The position numbers and the translations under genes were made by a program. The notes under the pieces were generated by a model. It had not been told where the DNA came from and ran no database searches. It saw only the letters and a list, made by a program, of their open reading frames with translations. From Numida meleagris (lineage: Eukaryota; Chordata; Aves; Galliformes; Numididae), in contig NC_034414.1 in the NCBI RefSeq assembly GCF_002078875.1, positions 31,158,590 to 31,222,589 on the forward strand: a stretch of DNA of 64,000 nt, in the 5' to 3' direction. Positions within the stretch are counted from its first letter, which is position 1. Each line of letters opens with the position of its first letter. This document shows positions 1-13,200 of this stretch, in pieces.

Positions 1-1236
1 TTGGCTGGGTTTAGTTAGCACACTCCAAAATAATGAGTTATGAAAAAGAGTGACAGATGTACAGTGTAACTGCGTAAGACTTGTTCCTTAGCAAAACAAG
101 ATAAAAAATTACAGTTCTTATAGGTTTTTTTGGTAGCCAAAGTAAATATATTATTAGTTTATATTACTGTGAGGAATGGGACTAGTCTCCAAAATGCATA
201 AAAATTCAAAGAGACCAGCTGCTATAGGCAGACATGAAACCTTAGGGACAATTGGAGACTGTACTTGCAAGGAAGAAGAATGGAGGGTCTTGCTTATTTA
301 ACAGTGTTGTGTCCTTTTTGGGAATTGTGAGCAAAAAATATGATTTCTAAGTAAGCTAAATTCAGGAAGCTAAGGTAAAATGTCCACGTTTAGTATCTTT
401 AATTTCACATAAGTTTTTTTTATTGTCACATGAGCTGAGAAAAGTACTTGATACAGAGGTTAGAAAAAAAAAATCATAGCTCACTTCAGAATCTCTGTGT
501 TTTGACTTCTGGAAGTACTGTTTAATCTAAAGTGATAGGTTTCATAGTTAAACATGTAGAAAAATGAACATATTTTACTTGAGAAGGGCAATCAAATATT
601 CATAAGCCACCTCTGTTCTTTTTTGTCACACAGCCTGCCAGCAGTGTATTCTGTAGCTGCTAGATAAGCAGAGCGGTTTTAACTACATGACAGCAATGAG
701 TTACTTAGTTATGCTCGTGTATGATATGAACAAAATTTTAATGATTTGTTGCAAACTGTAATGAAGGTGAGGCAGCCTCTTACAGGAAGCTAGACGTTGT
801 TCACGGACAAATGTTTGTACTGATACCTGTCAATATAGAAAATAAAAACATATACGAGAAGAATCAAAGACATCCCAGTTATAACTCCCTTTATTAATAT
901 TCTTTTATGATGTTGAATGATATCCTGTAATGTTTAAATTCCAGTTTTGCCCTTTTTCTTTAGTTAATCTATCCTATGCTGAACCAATGACATACAGCAA
1001 ATAAAATGTTGTATGCATTGTAGCATGCAGGACCAAGGAAATGGAGATTCCAGAAAGAGAGCATTAAAATTCATGTCCATAAACAAAACGGGCAGAAAAT
1101 ATACTTGTCAGGTACATGCTGTCTGGTTTTGTGTTTGCAGTAAAATGTGGCTCTGTCCATATCATCATTAATCATACAACATTTAACATTTGTATGTATC
1201 CATAATCCATTTTTAATATTCTGTTTTTTCTCCTAG
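1..1236 (+). other. FMN1: FMN1 intron (3' part), no other feature seen
   Basis: AT-rich intron leading to the acceptor at 1235-1236. I saw no repeats of a known family and no open frame of interest. Confidence 0.75.
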
Positions 1237-1296
1237 GATAATCGTATTAATCTTGTGGATTATGTTGTCATATATTACCTTCGCCACTGTGATAAG
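1237..1296 (+). CDS. FMN1: FMN1 coding exon A (first exon in window, FH2 domain)
   Basis: A 60-base exon encoding [20 protein letters not shown], a helix in the later part of the FH2 domain. The acceptor is a pyrimidine-rich tract ending TCCTAG at 1231-1236, and the donor is GTAAAA just after AAG. It starts and ends in phase 0, so it is symmetrical and skipping it would keep the frame. The NLVDYVV core is typical of the FMN1/FMN2 group. Confidence 0.9.
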
Positions 1297-4200
1297 GTAA
1301 AAGATTCATTTCCTGTATACGCCTCTCTAAAAGTGGATTTCTTTAAGAGTTTGACAATGGCAAGTTTAATACAGGTGTCTTGGTTGATAGAGATGAAGTT
1401 AGAGATGTAGGAGGAGGTGTAATATAAATGTTAACCCTTGTACTTCTTTTTTTTCCCTAGGTGTTCTTATCTTCCTAATACATTTTTTCACTTTTCAGAA
1501 AATATTTTATTCTCCAGCCTATGTTTGTTCCTTTATTTCAGACTGAAATAACCACTTTCAATCTTGTAATGTTGCTTGTTATTTTTTTCCACTTCTGAAA
1601 TAATTTTGCTAAAATAAGATATATGCCTGTGAGTTCTATAAAGACATTTAACCATGTGATTTATTAAGCTGAATAGACTTTCAGCTATGTATTTTTATCT
1701 GCCTATGTGCTCCAGGCAAGATGTAAATATTGTTTTCAATTTATCTGTATAAATTGTGTATGTATCTAATGAATTGGGAAAGAGTGAAACCACAAACTTC
1801 TGGCATAAGATCACTTGCTCCATTAAAAAGGGCATTCATGTTATCTGGTTTTAAGAAACTTGTAATACCTTATCTAAACTTTTAGTAATATAAAATGAAC
1901 TGAAATGTTGTGAGCTCAGTGTTGCTCCGTAGTTTAAATTGAGCACAGTTTGCATTACAACGTCAAAAGGGAAGTTTCAACATTCAGAATGGTCTGGATT
2001 TTACCTGAAATTATATATACGCTGTTTTAGGAAGGACTATTTGTAATATTTTATTTTTGCAGTTATATAGATGATGTTTCAGAAAAGTAATTTATTTCAC
2101 TGTACATGCATTTAATTTTCATAGTGGCCTGTTTGTTTGTTTGTTTGTTTAGGAAGCAGGAACAGACAAGAGTACTTTTCCTTTACCAGAACCACAGGAT
2201 TTTTTCCAGGCCTCCCAAGTTAAGTTTGAAGACCTAATAAAAGACTTAAGGAAACTGAAGAGAGACCTAGAAGGTAACTGGGAACTTTCACATTTGTTCT
2301 GCAAACAACTAAGTGCCATTTAAAATGCTACCTTTATGAGGTTAGCTTATTGCTAATTAGGTTTATAGTGTTGATTGTAGTGTTTTTACACTGTGTCAGA
2401 AAGTTACCACATAAAATAGAAAAAAATATTTTGAACTCATGACTTAATAAAATGAAAGTAAAAACATTGTAAAGTGGTTTTCTATAATTCCCTTTTACAA
2501 TTGAAAGACCCTTGAAGAAATCTTTCTGAAATGTTATGTATTATTTTTCCTCTGGCTTCTCCCTCACTGTGTGTTTAACTGTAGATATCTGCTAGTTCCA
2601 TAACACAAATACTTTCTTCAGTACTTGTATAACAACAATTTAACAGCTACAAGAAAGAGTTGAATTAGTGTAGAAATAAAACACAACTTGCCAAGGCACA
2701 GCAAAAGGAAATTGAAAGCTCCAGTTCAAAACATTTTCACCCTGGGACATAAAATAAACATTTTAAAATATTTATTATAAACAGGGGGTTCAAAAACCTA
2801 GCTCATCTATCAATCAAGGTATTGAGTGGATATAAAGTAGGAAGAGTTGCTCTGTAAGAATTCCAAGCAGCTTCATTTTTATTTTGTGCTTCATATGTCT
2901 CTTAAAATTAAATCCAATAAATGGTGACTGGATATTTTAAGCCTGTCATTTTTGCTAAGGAAATTTCCTACTTTACAGGAGCAATTATGTGTAGAAAATA
3001 GAGATTAGGGACAGAGTCTGCATAAAAGCTTATAAAAAAAAAAAAAAAGCTTCTCAATTTACATTCAGATTACATGTCTGCATCAAAATGGAAGCATGCT
3101 TTTAGAATTAGAGTTGATTTTTTAATGTAAGGCAGTGAAAACCATTACAAAATATTTTATCCTTACAGTTAGAAATGGCTGGGTTAGGTCACTGCCATCT
3201 TCGGGATAGTTTCAAATGTTGACAGTGGTAGTGAAGTATTGGTTGTTGTTTGCTCGACCCAGACATAAGTGAGTGCTCTATCTCCTCTCATCGCTTGGCC
3301 CTGTAAAACCCTTGGCCTGCCCTCTGTTGGGCTAGTTTGTGCAGAAACATGATCTCTGTTTGATCTTGTACTGTTTTAAGCATGTAGTTCTGCTGTAATG
3401 CATCTTAGTCTTGCGGGATCTGCATGGAGGCTGCGACATTCACATCATATTTTTCCAACACTGCAAAGGCAGAGACAGAAAATAGCGAAAGCTAAAGTAC
3501 TTCAACTCACTTATAAAATAAGAATTGCTGCTTTCTTATTATCACTGTCTTGTTTTAACGTTTTCTTAGATATCCGTAGAAAATGAAGAAAATTTGTTGC
3601 ACTGAGGTTATTTTCGAAATTCTTTGTAAAGATACAGTTGAAACCCCGTCAAAACAATTAACATATAACGTTAATGACAGCAAGAAAAGGTTGTGGAAAT
3701 GTTTTCAGATGTTGGTATTTTATCAATCAAAAATATGCACCAGAATTCTAACAAGTATTCCTGTGAATAATTTTTCTTACATTTAAGCAAAGAAGCAATC
3801 GCTCATATAAGAATGTTGTATCAGTTTCAAACATACCCTTTCAATTTTTTTCTCTTCAGATAATGCTGTAGTTTATTTTTAAATCAAAATTTTAATTGAA
3901 GAGGTTATAATTTTAACACGTTCAACAAAGATTTGATGAGTCTCTGTAGTTTATTGTAGCCATTAAAAAGTTGTGGTTGCTGGCAGCATACCAGTGAAAG
4001 TCTAAAGCTGAAACAGATGTGAGTAGCAGAAACCAAGTCCAGAGAAGCGTCGGGCCCAGCTATCCAGACAGGCGCGGCCCTTCAGATGTAAATAATTTGA
4101 ACAATATTAACTGGCGCTGCCTGTGTTATAGGGTACATTGGATTTATTTCAGTTTGGTTGGCTAAGGTAGTCTTAAACAGATTACCGTGGAAGTGAGATG

Positions 4201-7200
4201 AGACAAAGGTAATAAATGGAAGAGGTTTTCTTGTGTGTGTTTAGAGAACAAATTAATATTCCTGTTAGTGACTTGTTTCTGAGATTTGTAAGAATGATTA
4301 AAAACAAGATAGTTGTCACCTGCTATGCCTGAAATAACAATTTTGGTAGAAACTTTTCATAATAGTCATCATTTAGTACTTAAAAATATTTTATAAATTT
4401 TATCATGGTATTCATTCACCTTTCAATCATTGATATTAGCACAGGAAAGATTGAGGATTCATGAGAGAAGGGTGTGTCTGAATAGTCTAGACCTTAGGTG
4501 TGAAATACCTAGACACTCTGGAACTGAGAGTTCTGATCATCTAGATGAGCACAAACCCTTTTATCCATTTCTGATAAACAGATTGAGTTCTGTACAATTT
4601 AGTGTTTTGAAGCACTTCAGATTACACTCTTAGGAGATAGTGTTAATGAAATTTTGCCTTGGAAATGTAAACAGCTTTTTTCTGAGAACCTTAATCCAGC
4701 AGGTTTTTAACACACATTCCAGAACAAACTTTGTAGTCCTGAGTGTTTTTAGGTTAAAAAGGATAATAAACAAAAATGTATATTTAATATATGTTTTTAA
4801 AGGGAAAGAAGTTCAAAAGGATGGGATGTGAAATAGTGAGATAGCAATTGTAGGATGAAACCTGGTTCTACTTTGTACTCCCAGGAAAAAAAGTTTTCTC
4901 TAAGCTCAGAATCTCGCTGCAGGTCTGTATAGTCACTGGATTTCCGGGATTTTCAAGTACTGCATGGTAGTATAAGTGAATACATTCATTCATTTGACTG
5001 ATATTAGTTTTCCAGTTAATTTTCATGTTTCTGAAAACAAGTTCTGAAAACTTTTCTGTGTCGATATTTTAAGATTGTAATATATCTTACTCCTTGTTTA
5101 AGGCAAAGATTACCACTTTCTCATTTCCGTACGAGCAGATACTTCTTTTCTAGTTTGGACAGTACCACTTGATTGGTATTCTTCTGGAAGAAGCATGGAA
5201 TATTTGAAATGTGTAGTCATTCATATGAAGATTTTTAAAAGCAAATCTCTTCACCAAAGTATGATAGACTTGCATATGTTTTACCATGAACATGGTACAG
5301 ATTCTAGCTGCCATTTCCACACTCCCATTTTTTTAATGCTGTATATGTTAACTTTTTACTAACTTAAGAATGTGTATTAGCATATATGTAGACATTTACA
5401 TATATACACATACACGACAGAAAGGAAATAACTTCATTTAGAAACAAGACTTTCTGGATCAGTTACCTTTAGTTATCAGTTGAATTTCAGTACTCCAGGA
5501 GACATCATTTGGAGCTGCAGTCCTCTTAACATAATTTTGACAGATCTGTATCTTAAAAATGTATGTTATCTCCAACTTTCCTACTTTTAGGTAATGCACA
5601 ACCCCATATTTTAAAATTGTATAATCCTTTCAGAAAATCAATAGAAAATCCTTTTAAAAAAATCAGAAGGTAAACTAGCAAGCCATGCATAGAAAAAGAA
5701 ATTACGGTGTTAACATTTTCACATTGGTTTTTTTAGAGAAGCATTACAAATATCTTAAATTTTGTAAGCAAATATAAGTTGGAAAGTGCCTCTGGAGATC
5801 ATCTGTTCCAAAACCTTTGAGCAGGACTAACATCATATTTAGTTCCAGTTGTACTGGGCCTTATTGAGCTCAGTTTTGAGTCTAAGAATAGAGATTCCAA
5901 CACATCTCTGGACACTTGTTCCAGTGTTCCATGTGTATATTCCCTTTGGAGTCTTCAAAATGAGTTACAGGTTTTTGCAACAAAACGAACGTTAATGAAG
6001 TATAAGCCTATTTTGCTCTTGAAAGTAATTGATATTTTCAGTTAATGAATTGAGAATTTTTCAGCTTTTATTAAACTTAAGCTTCTATATAAGCAGAAAT
6101 GGAAAAATTAATTGAATGTATTAGTATTTGTTCAGACAGAATCATACATTTAATTCATAAATAATATTGTAGGCCAAAAATTTAATTTACATTTAATTCA
6201 TAAATAATATTGTAGGACAAAAATATACTTTATAGAATAGATTTTTAGTATATTATAGTACAATAATTATCAATAGGATGATGGTTACAATGTTGAAAGG
6301 TGTTGTCTTTTGTTTTGTTTTAGAGACAGTAAAGTTACTGAATTGCATCATGAAAATTCTGAATACTGTATCAGCTTGGTTAACTTTCTGAATAATGTGT
6401 TGGATCAAGAGATATTTTTCATTAAAAGCTGATTGTTTATTCATTACAGAAGGACTTCATTCAAAAAATTACCAAAGGCCCTTTTCAAAAATATGTTTAA
6501 CAGATTGATGCCTTAGACTAATTTAAATGAAATGTTTTATGTCCCTTTAATAGTGGGGTTTAGACATCTGAGCTACATACATTTTTTGAAAAATTGTCCC
6601 AGCATGAGCAGAGAAACTGAATTACAATTTCCAGAAACCAGAGGCTTTTGAGATTTTTTTAATATTAATTATACTTTCTGATTTTAAAGTTAACCTTAAC
6701 ATTTTGAAAGTGTAGGCAAATAAAATAAATTTGAACTAGGTTGTGAAGCATGAGGACCCAAATAATCGCATGTGTTATTTCTTCAGATGTTTGTGTAAAT
6801 TAATCATGTTATGTATCTGATGAGTAGTGCATTTTGCACTCTTCAAGATTTTCATGACATATTTAGAAGCAGTACAGAATGGTGTAGGGGAAAGAGAAGA
6901 GAAAGCTTCATGCAGGGGCAGTTATTTTGTTTTTAATTATTAGTTGATAAAATAAGTATTTTTCTTTGAGTTTTCTGACCTCGTCTTGAAAAGTCTGTTG
7001 CCTCAGCAGACTGAGATACATTTCAGTTTGTTTTGATTTGGCAAAGATACAACACAGGCATTAAAAAACACATTTTGTATATGTGCACTGGATTCTACTG
7101 TACAATAAAACTAACATTTTGACAGTGTTCCACTGGTAGTGTTCATATATGAATACATCAACTGGAATTTTTCCGAGGTGGATCATTTCTAAAAATTCCA

Positions 7201-10200
7201 TTAGAGTTTTTAGTTTGTGACAATACAGAATAGTATGGAGGGTTTAATAAAATTTGAAAATACAGTAGAGGGGCAAAGAGATGATGTTTTAGGAGAGTTT
7301 ATTGCATGGAAGCAGATGTCTGCGTGTGTGCTCAAATGGCAGGGGGAAAGCTTTCTATTAGTTAAACAATGGTAATATTTTTCATTTATTTTTTCCCCTG
7401 AAATAAATATTCCTTGGAAATTTCTTAATGAAATCATTCAGCGAATGCTAAGATTCTAAAAAAATTTTGGAAATATGAAAAATAAGATCTTCTGCGCACT
7501 TTTCCGGATACCTGTTTGTAAACGCATGTGTGCTAAGCATTGGTTGTGTAGCAGTGCTGTATACATCTGGATGCAGGTAGTATACGTCTGGGAGTAGGAA
7601 TGCTGTCCCTAAAATGATGCAGTCTGGAGAGCTGGGAGGAACATATTAATCTCATGGGTCTCATCAGCTTTTCCTCTCTGAGAGAGTATGCAGTAAAAGA
7701 GAAGGTAGAGCCGTGCTACATTTGAGCCAGTGGGTTATGCATTTACTGCCAGTGATGAAAAATTGAAAGTACATTAGCTCAGGCAGTGGGATGCAAATTA
7801 GTAATAGCGACAATAATTACCACTTAGAGAAGTATGTGAATTTACATGATTTTAAAACCGAGCAGCATGCTCTAGCTGAACCAAAGAATTAATTAGGTGG
7901 TACTTTATGATCTGTCTTGCTCAGAAAATCAGAGATCCAGCAGTACTGAGAGAAGAGGAGAACGCTTTTGCTTCTGCAACTTCAGCTTATGAACATACTG
8001 TTTCATTTGTTGCCTGGCAATTCTCTTCTATCTGTCCAGCCCTCCAAGTAATACTGTGTTTGCATGTTTGAAAGATCTCTTTTTATTATTTTTCCCACAC
8101 TGGAATAAGCTTAGCTCATCTGATTAAAAATATTATTACTTCTTAAAAGTTTGTCTTGCTTTAAATTAGCCAGGCAAAACACTTCAATTTCAAATACTCA
8201 TTTTCTGCACTGATCAGACAGAAGTGAGATGTCCCGATTTCTCAGCAGGTTCTGCTAGTGCACATTTCTCACTCCTGACAAATCTTAGTGATGTGTGGAG
8301 ATTGATATGTTTGGATCTCAACACAAAACTAAAATCTTTTTACTAACAGAGTGCACTGCAATCACTTAAGGAATCTTACAAAGACTGGAAAATGATGGGG
8401 GTTTTGTCATTATATTCATATATATATATGTATTTGTATTCCGTCAGCTGCAGTATGCTTTTCTGCTGAAGGGTACGCTAAATGTAAACCGCAATTTCAG
8501 AGAGAATACATTAAGCAGAGACTTAGATGTGTTGCTATGGTGTGAAAAATATTTAGTTTTACTAGCAATCTTTGTTCATTTTGTTAAATGTATTTTTAGG
8601 AAATAAATCTTAAAGGATTTTAAATGATTTATATAAAAAGTTGATATGCTTTGTCAAAACGGGGAGCAAAAAAAATTTCTTTTAGGTTCGTTACAATTAA
8701 TATATACCTGACAGTTTCTCTGCTTACTCTCCCTCCATATACTGTAAAAGTTCAAAACTATTTTATACAAACAAAAAATCTTAGAAAAAAATCTTAGAAA
8801 GAAATCTTAACTATGAGAAACAACGCCAGAATACCTGACAAAACTTGTGAAAGAACTTTCAACTTTCTAGGGTTCTATTAAATCTCCATTAGAAGAGGAG
8901 AACTTTACAGGGTGTTTTGCATGTCACTAATTCAGTTATTTCATTTTCCTCACCTTAGGATTTATCACTTAAAGCCGCTTCTGTCTCATTCAGACATGAG
9001 AGCTACTGTCTTGAGCACCTCCACAGATATTTGTGCGTCATGAAAGGAAAGTGTATTTCAAAGCAGACAAGGTTCAGACTATTTCAAGTTTTAGTTACTG
9101 GCTTATATCTTGTGAAATAACTTTTTAAGGAAACTGAATTATTATTAATGAGTGGAGAAAACAATTGTGCATAGAAACACATTTCTTCTGGTAAATTAAC
9201 TGAATATAACTTTGCCCAGAACTGTAACTATAGAGCATTTAGTTTTCTGTGTGCTAGTACTTTTTTGCATTGAATTGTTGACCTTTATTTCAGACAATAA
9301 AAACCAAGCTTGAGAGTACAGAATACTGCCACAACTTGTTCCTCTTCGTAGTAGTTTCCAAGTAAGAAAATGTAATAAAACCAAATCTAACAAAACAAAT
9401 CATAAGGAAGTTGAATAAATTTACTCATTTTTACTGAATTTTGCTAGATTCTTAGTTGGGTATGTAGGCCCAAATAGTGTGACAGGTTTCTGCATTGTAA
9501 AAAGTCGAGGATCCTCTCATACAGAAATTTTATTTTCTTTAATGCAATGTTGAAATCATTTGAGGTATGGTTTCACATCTCCTTCGAAGCAGAAAAGATA
9601 AGAACTAGCCAATAGCAACCATCCTGTCAAAGGTAAGCCTGCACTATGAAAAGAAAATAAGGGTGAGGCTGGCATGTAAGTTGCCAGGCTCTGAACAGAT
9701 GAGAGGAGTGGGCATTGTTAGTGGCTTTCACAACAGCATAACTCAGGCGGGACAGTGTCAGTGACAGTTTTATAGGAACTCATGGTGTTGATACGTGGTT
9801 TCTCTGTCAGGATCATTCCTGTAAATGCTACTGATGGGTTCTGGTGAGTAAATAGTTAGTAATTTACTGTTATCAACATTAAACTATTTTTGGTTTTGCG
9901 TTTACTTTAAAAATGATGCTTAAAAAATTCCAAGTCCAGTCTGATTGACACTGAAATGCTCTTTACATGAAAGCTTGTTTATGGGCAGTGATTCTTTTGA
10001 CAGATTTACAAGTGTCTGTGGAGTTTTAAAAGACTATTGCCCAATAGGCATTAAGTGAGAGACATTCTATTGTGTAAATATTTTCACTTATATTGGGGAT
10101 TTTTAAAGAACTTTTTGAGCCAAATACTGCATTAAATCTGAAGACAGTGGCAAACTGATAATCAGCAGTTTCCAGCTTTGTTCTAATGTTTTGCTAATGG

Positions 10201-13200
10201 TTTCCATTTCTATGGCCAAGATTTGCAGTGGGTGAAGCATGATGTACATCCAGCAGTTCATAAGGGCTTTCAAATACTATTACACACTTTTTTTGGGGTT
10301 GTGTTTTTTTTGCAATAGCTCATTTAGAAATAAACAATTTTCAAAGTAGTATATTGCGTTTAATTTGGCTAACATATAATAAATACCAAGAAAAGGAATC
10401 AAATGTTGATTACAGTAATAGTGAATTTGCATATGTTTGAACCCATTCATGCTGAAACAGGATTTTTGTTGTTTCCTCAAATGATTACTTTGAAATGAGG
10501 TGGTAAGAGAGAAAGAGCATACGTGAGGTATCAGATTCTTCAGCATTCTTTCAGATTCCTCAGAAATTCAGAAAGTTTTTTCTTTCTTGGAAAGAAACTT
10601 CTTAGAATGTACGTATATTTCAAAGAAGAAATATTTAATAGAATCCTTGCCTCCGAATCATTCTAATTAAAAAAACTTGCTAAAATAATTTTTTAAGAAG
10701 GAAAATGTTTCCATTGCAGACAATATGAGAACGATATCTGAAGAAATCATGTCAATGTCACACATTATAGCATTTTTAACAAAGAAATTCAGACCAACTA
10801 GTGGAACTTTTCAATTTTAATTTATTTATATAATGTTTGCCAGAGTTGGTAGATTTTTAAAATATCTATTAATATATTATAAGTAAATATTTGAATAAAT
10901 ATTAAAAAAATATTATCAAACTTAGTGTTATTAAATTTGGTGAAAATTAGCTACCAGATACCTTTATATTTTGTTGTAGAGATGGGTCACAGAGTAATGT
11001 GGTAGTCTTTCACAAATATTGCAAATCAAGGATGACAAAGACCACTTGACTTTAATGTGTAGAATACAAGTGCCATTTTAATGAAAACCCTTGATTTAGC
11101 CCTGCAATTAAAATAATATTCATTTTCTGAATGCCTTTAGTTGTATCTAATTTGTGATTTCTTTGAACACACTTTCATCATTGCTGAAATTGTTAGACAA
11201 GCTTGATAAAGTTCCTAGGTTCACCAGCCTGAAAGGTGTATCTATTTGGTGGTCATAGCCATTGCTTTCTTACATGTATTGGAATCATTATTCTGCATCG
11301 AGCTCATCATTGGGAAACTGAAAGAATAATGAACACATTTCAGCAGGGGTACAGCATTTTTGGGACAGCAGCTCAAGCTTAAGTTCATAATGTCTTCAGC
11401 CATTGTGTCCATATCTATGTTCGCAAGTAAATAAATTGAAGATTTATTCAAATATTTCAGTGCAGTTGAGTTTAAACAGAATTAGATAACCTTCAGCTGG
11501 ATAAAAAAATACTTTTTTTTTCTTTGTGGACCAGAAGTATAGGTCATTGAGTGAAGTGTAACCTAAACTCAGAGTCAGTTAAGGAGGATTAAGCAGTACA
11601 GGACAAAGACATTGCTCTTGTGATTAGCAGTTTTTCACCTGATCACTGTCGTCCTTGATTCCTTTTGCTCAAATCTAAAACTTTCTTATGGCTCTTCAGT
11701 CTATTTTGACAGTTATCTCAAAAGCTTCAGGGATTAGGCAGAGTTTTGCTCCAGATAGTTTAATCTAGGTAAATATATTCATCAGAGAGTCACCTAATCG
11801 TTTCATTTTAAGGCTTTCCAGTAATGTTATTCCGTAGTCTTCTAGCATTTACTTGGCTTCTTTTGTCTCTTTCAATTTTATTGCTTCAAGATTACTTAAG
11901 CAATGCAGACTGGCATTTCATCTCATTTCATCTGATTTCAGACTTAGAGTTTTAAATCAGCGCCTGTGGTTGACTTGTTCTATGTTATGTGTCTCATTTG
12001 CTCTTCTCTGATGTGCCTTTCCTTTTACTCATTCTCTCCCCCCACTCCAAATATTGATCTTGTTTTGGATGTTAAGATTCTTCTAAAGAAATCACCACCC
12101 TAATCTACTTTCCTATATTTTTCTGTAGTTTTTGTCATCTAATTATGGTTAATGTTAGTCTTCCTTAGTCAAAAATATTTTTATTGAAGGGGTTTTTCAT
12201 ATTCTTTATTTCTAATACAGAAACAGTTGGCCCTAGTCTTGATCATTTAAATATGTGCATAGGACATATCTGAGTAACCTTTGTAATAATCTTGTGTTAT
12301 TAATGCTTATTGGAAGCATCTAAGATGCTTTCAATACTAAAGACAATACATTATTAGCACTGCATGTTGGTAAAAGACACCTTTCTAAAGTATATTATGT
12401 TATGTTTAGATTCTCTAGTTACAGGTTTATTTTCAAATATATATTCATATCTGTATTTATAGAGATTTGTACAAGATTATTTATATAAGATTGCTATAAC
12501 ATAATCAGTGACTTGCAGTGGCACATTTTATAAGCATATGCATAATATCAAATGTCTCAACGTAATGTGTACTAACACTTTCAGCCTTTTGACATTTTAT
12601 ATTACTTTAAAATAAATTCCAAATATTACCTTATATAACATTTTCTTTTTTTTAAACATACAGAAAATTAGGCACAAACTTGTAGCTGCTACTTTGTATA
12701 AAATTTCAGTTGGAAACTTAACAGTAACATCTTGGGTATTTTGCTAGATTTTTTTTCTTCACAATCTGACATCCATCTTCTTTCAAAGTATTATAATTTC
12801 CTTGAACAGATGTAGAAAACGCCCTTTACTTCTGCAAATTAAAATGTTACATAAATTCCATTCAGCATATGATAACTGTCATGTGAAGTTCAAACTCTTC
12901 ATTATAAGAGGCATGTACTTTAAGGAAGTAGTCTTAGAAGTCTTACAGTCTTTGATTTCTGATGTGCCTAATTTCATGGAGTCAACGTAGAACCATGGAA
13001 TGGCTTAGGTTGGAAGGAACATTAAAGTTCATCTAGTTCCAACACCCTGCTATTGGCATGGTTGCCACCCACTTGATCAGGCTGCCCAATTTCAGTTATT
13101 AAAGACACGTAACAAAGCAGCTAATAAAAGATTTTCTTTCCCAGATCTGCTAAGTTTGAATTGATACTTTTATTATTTCTGACTGCTTTCTGGCATACAA

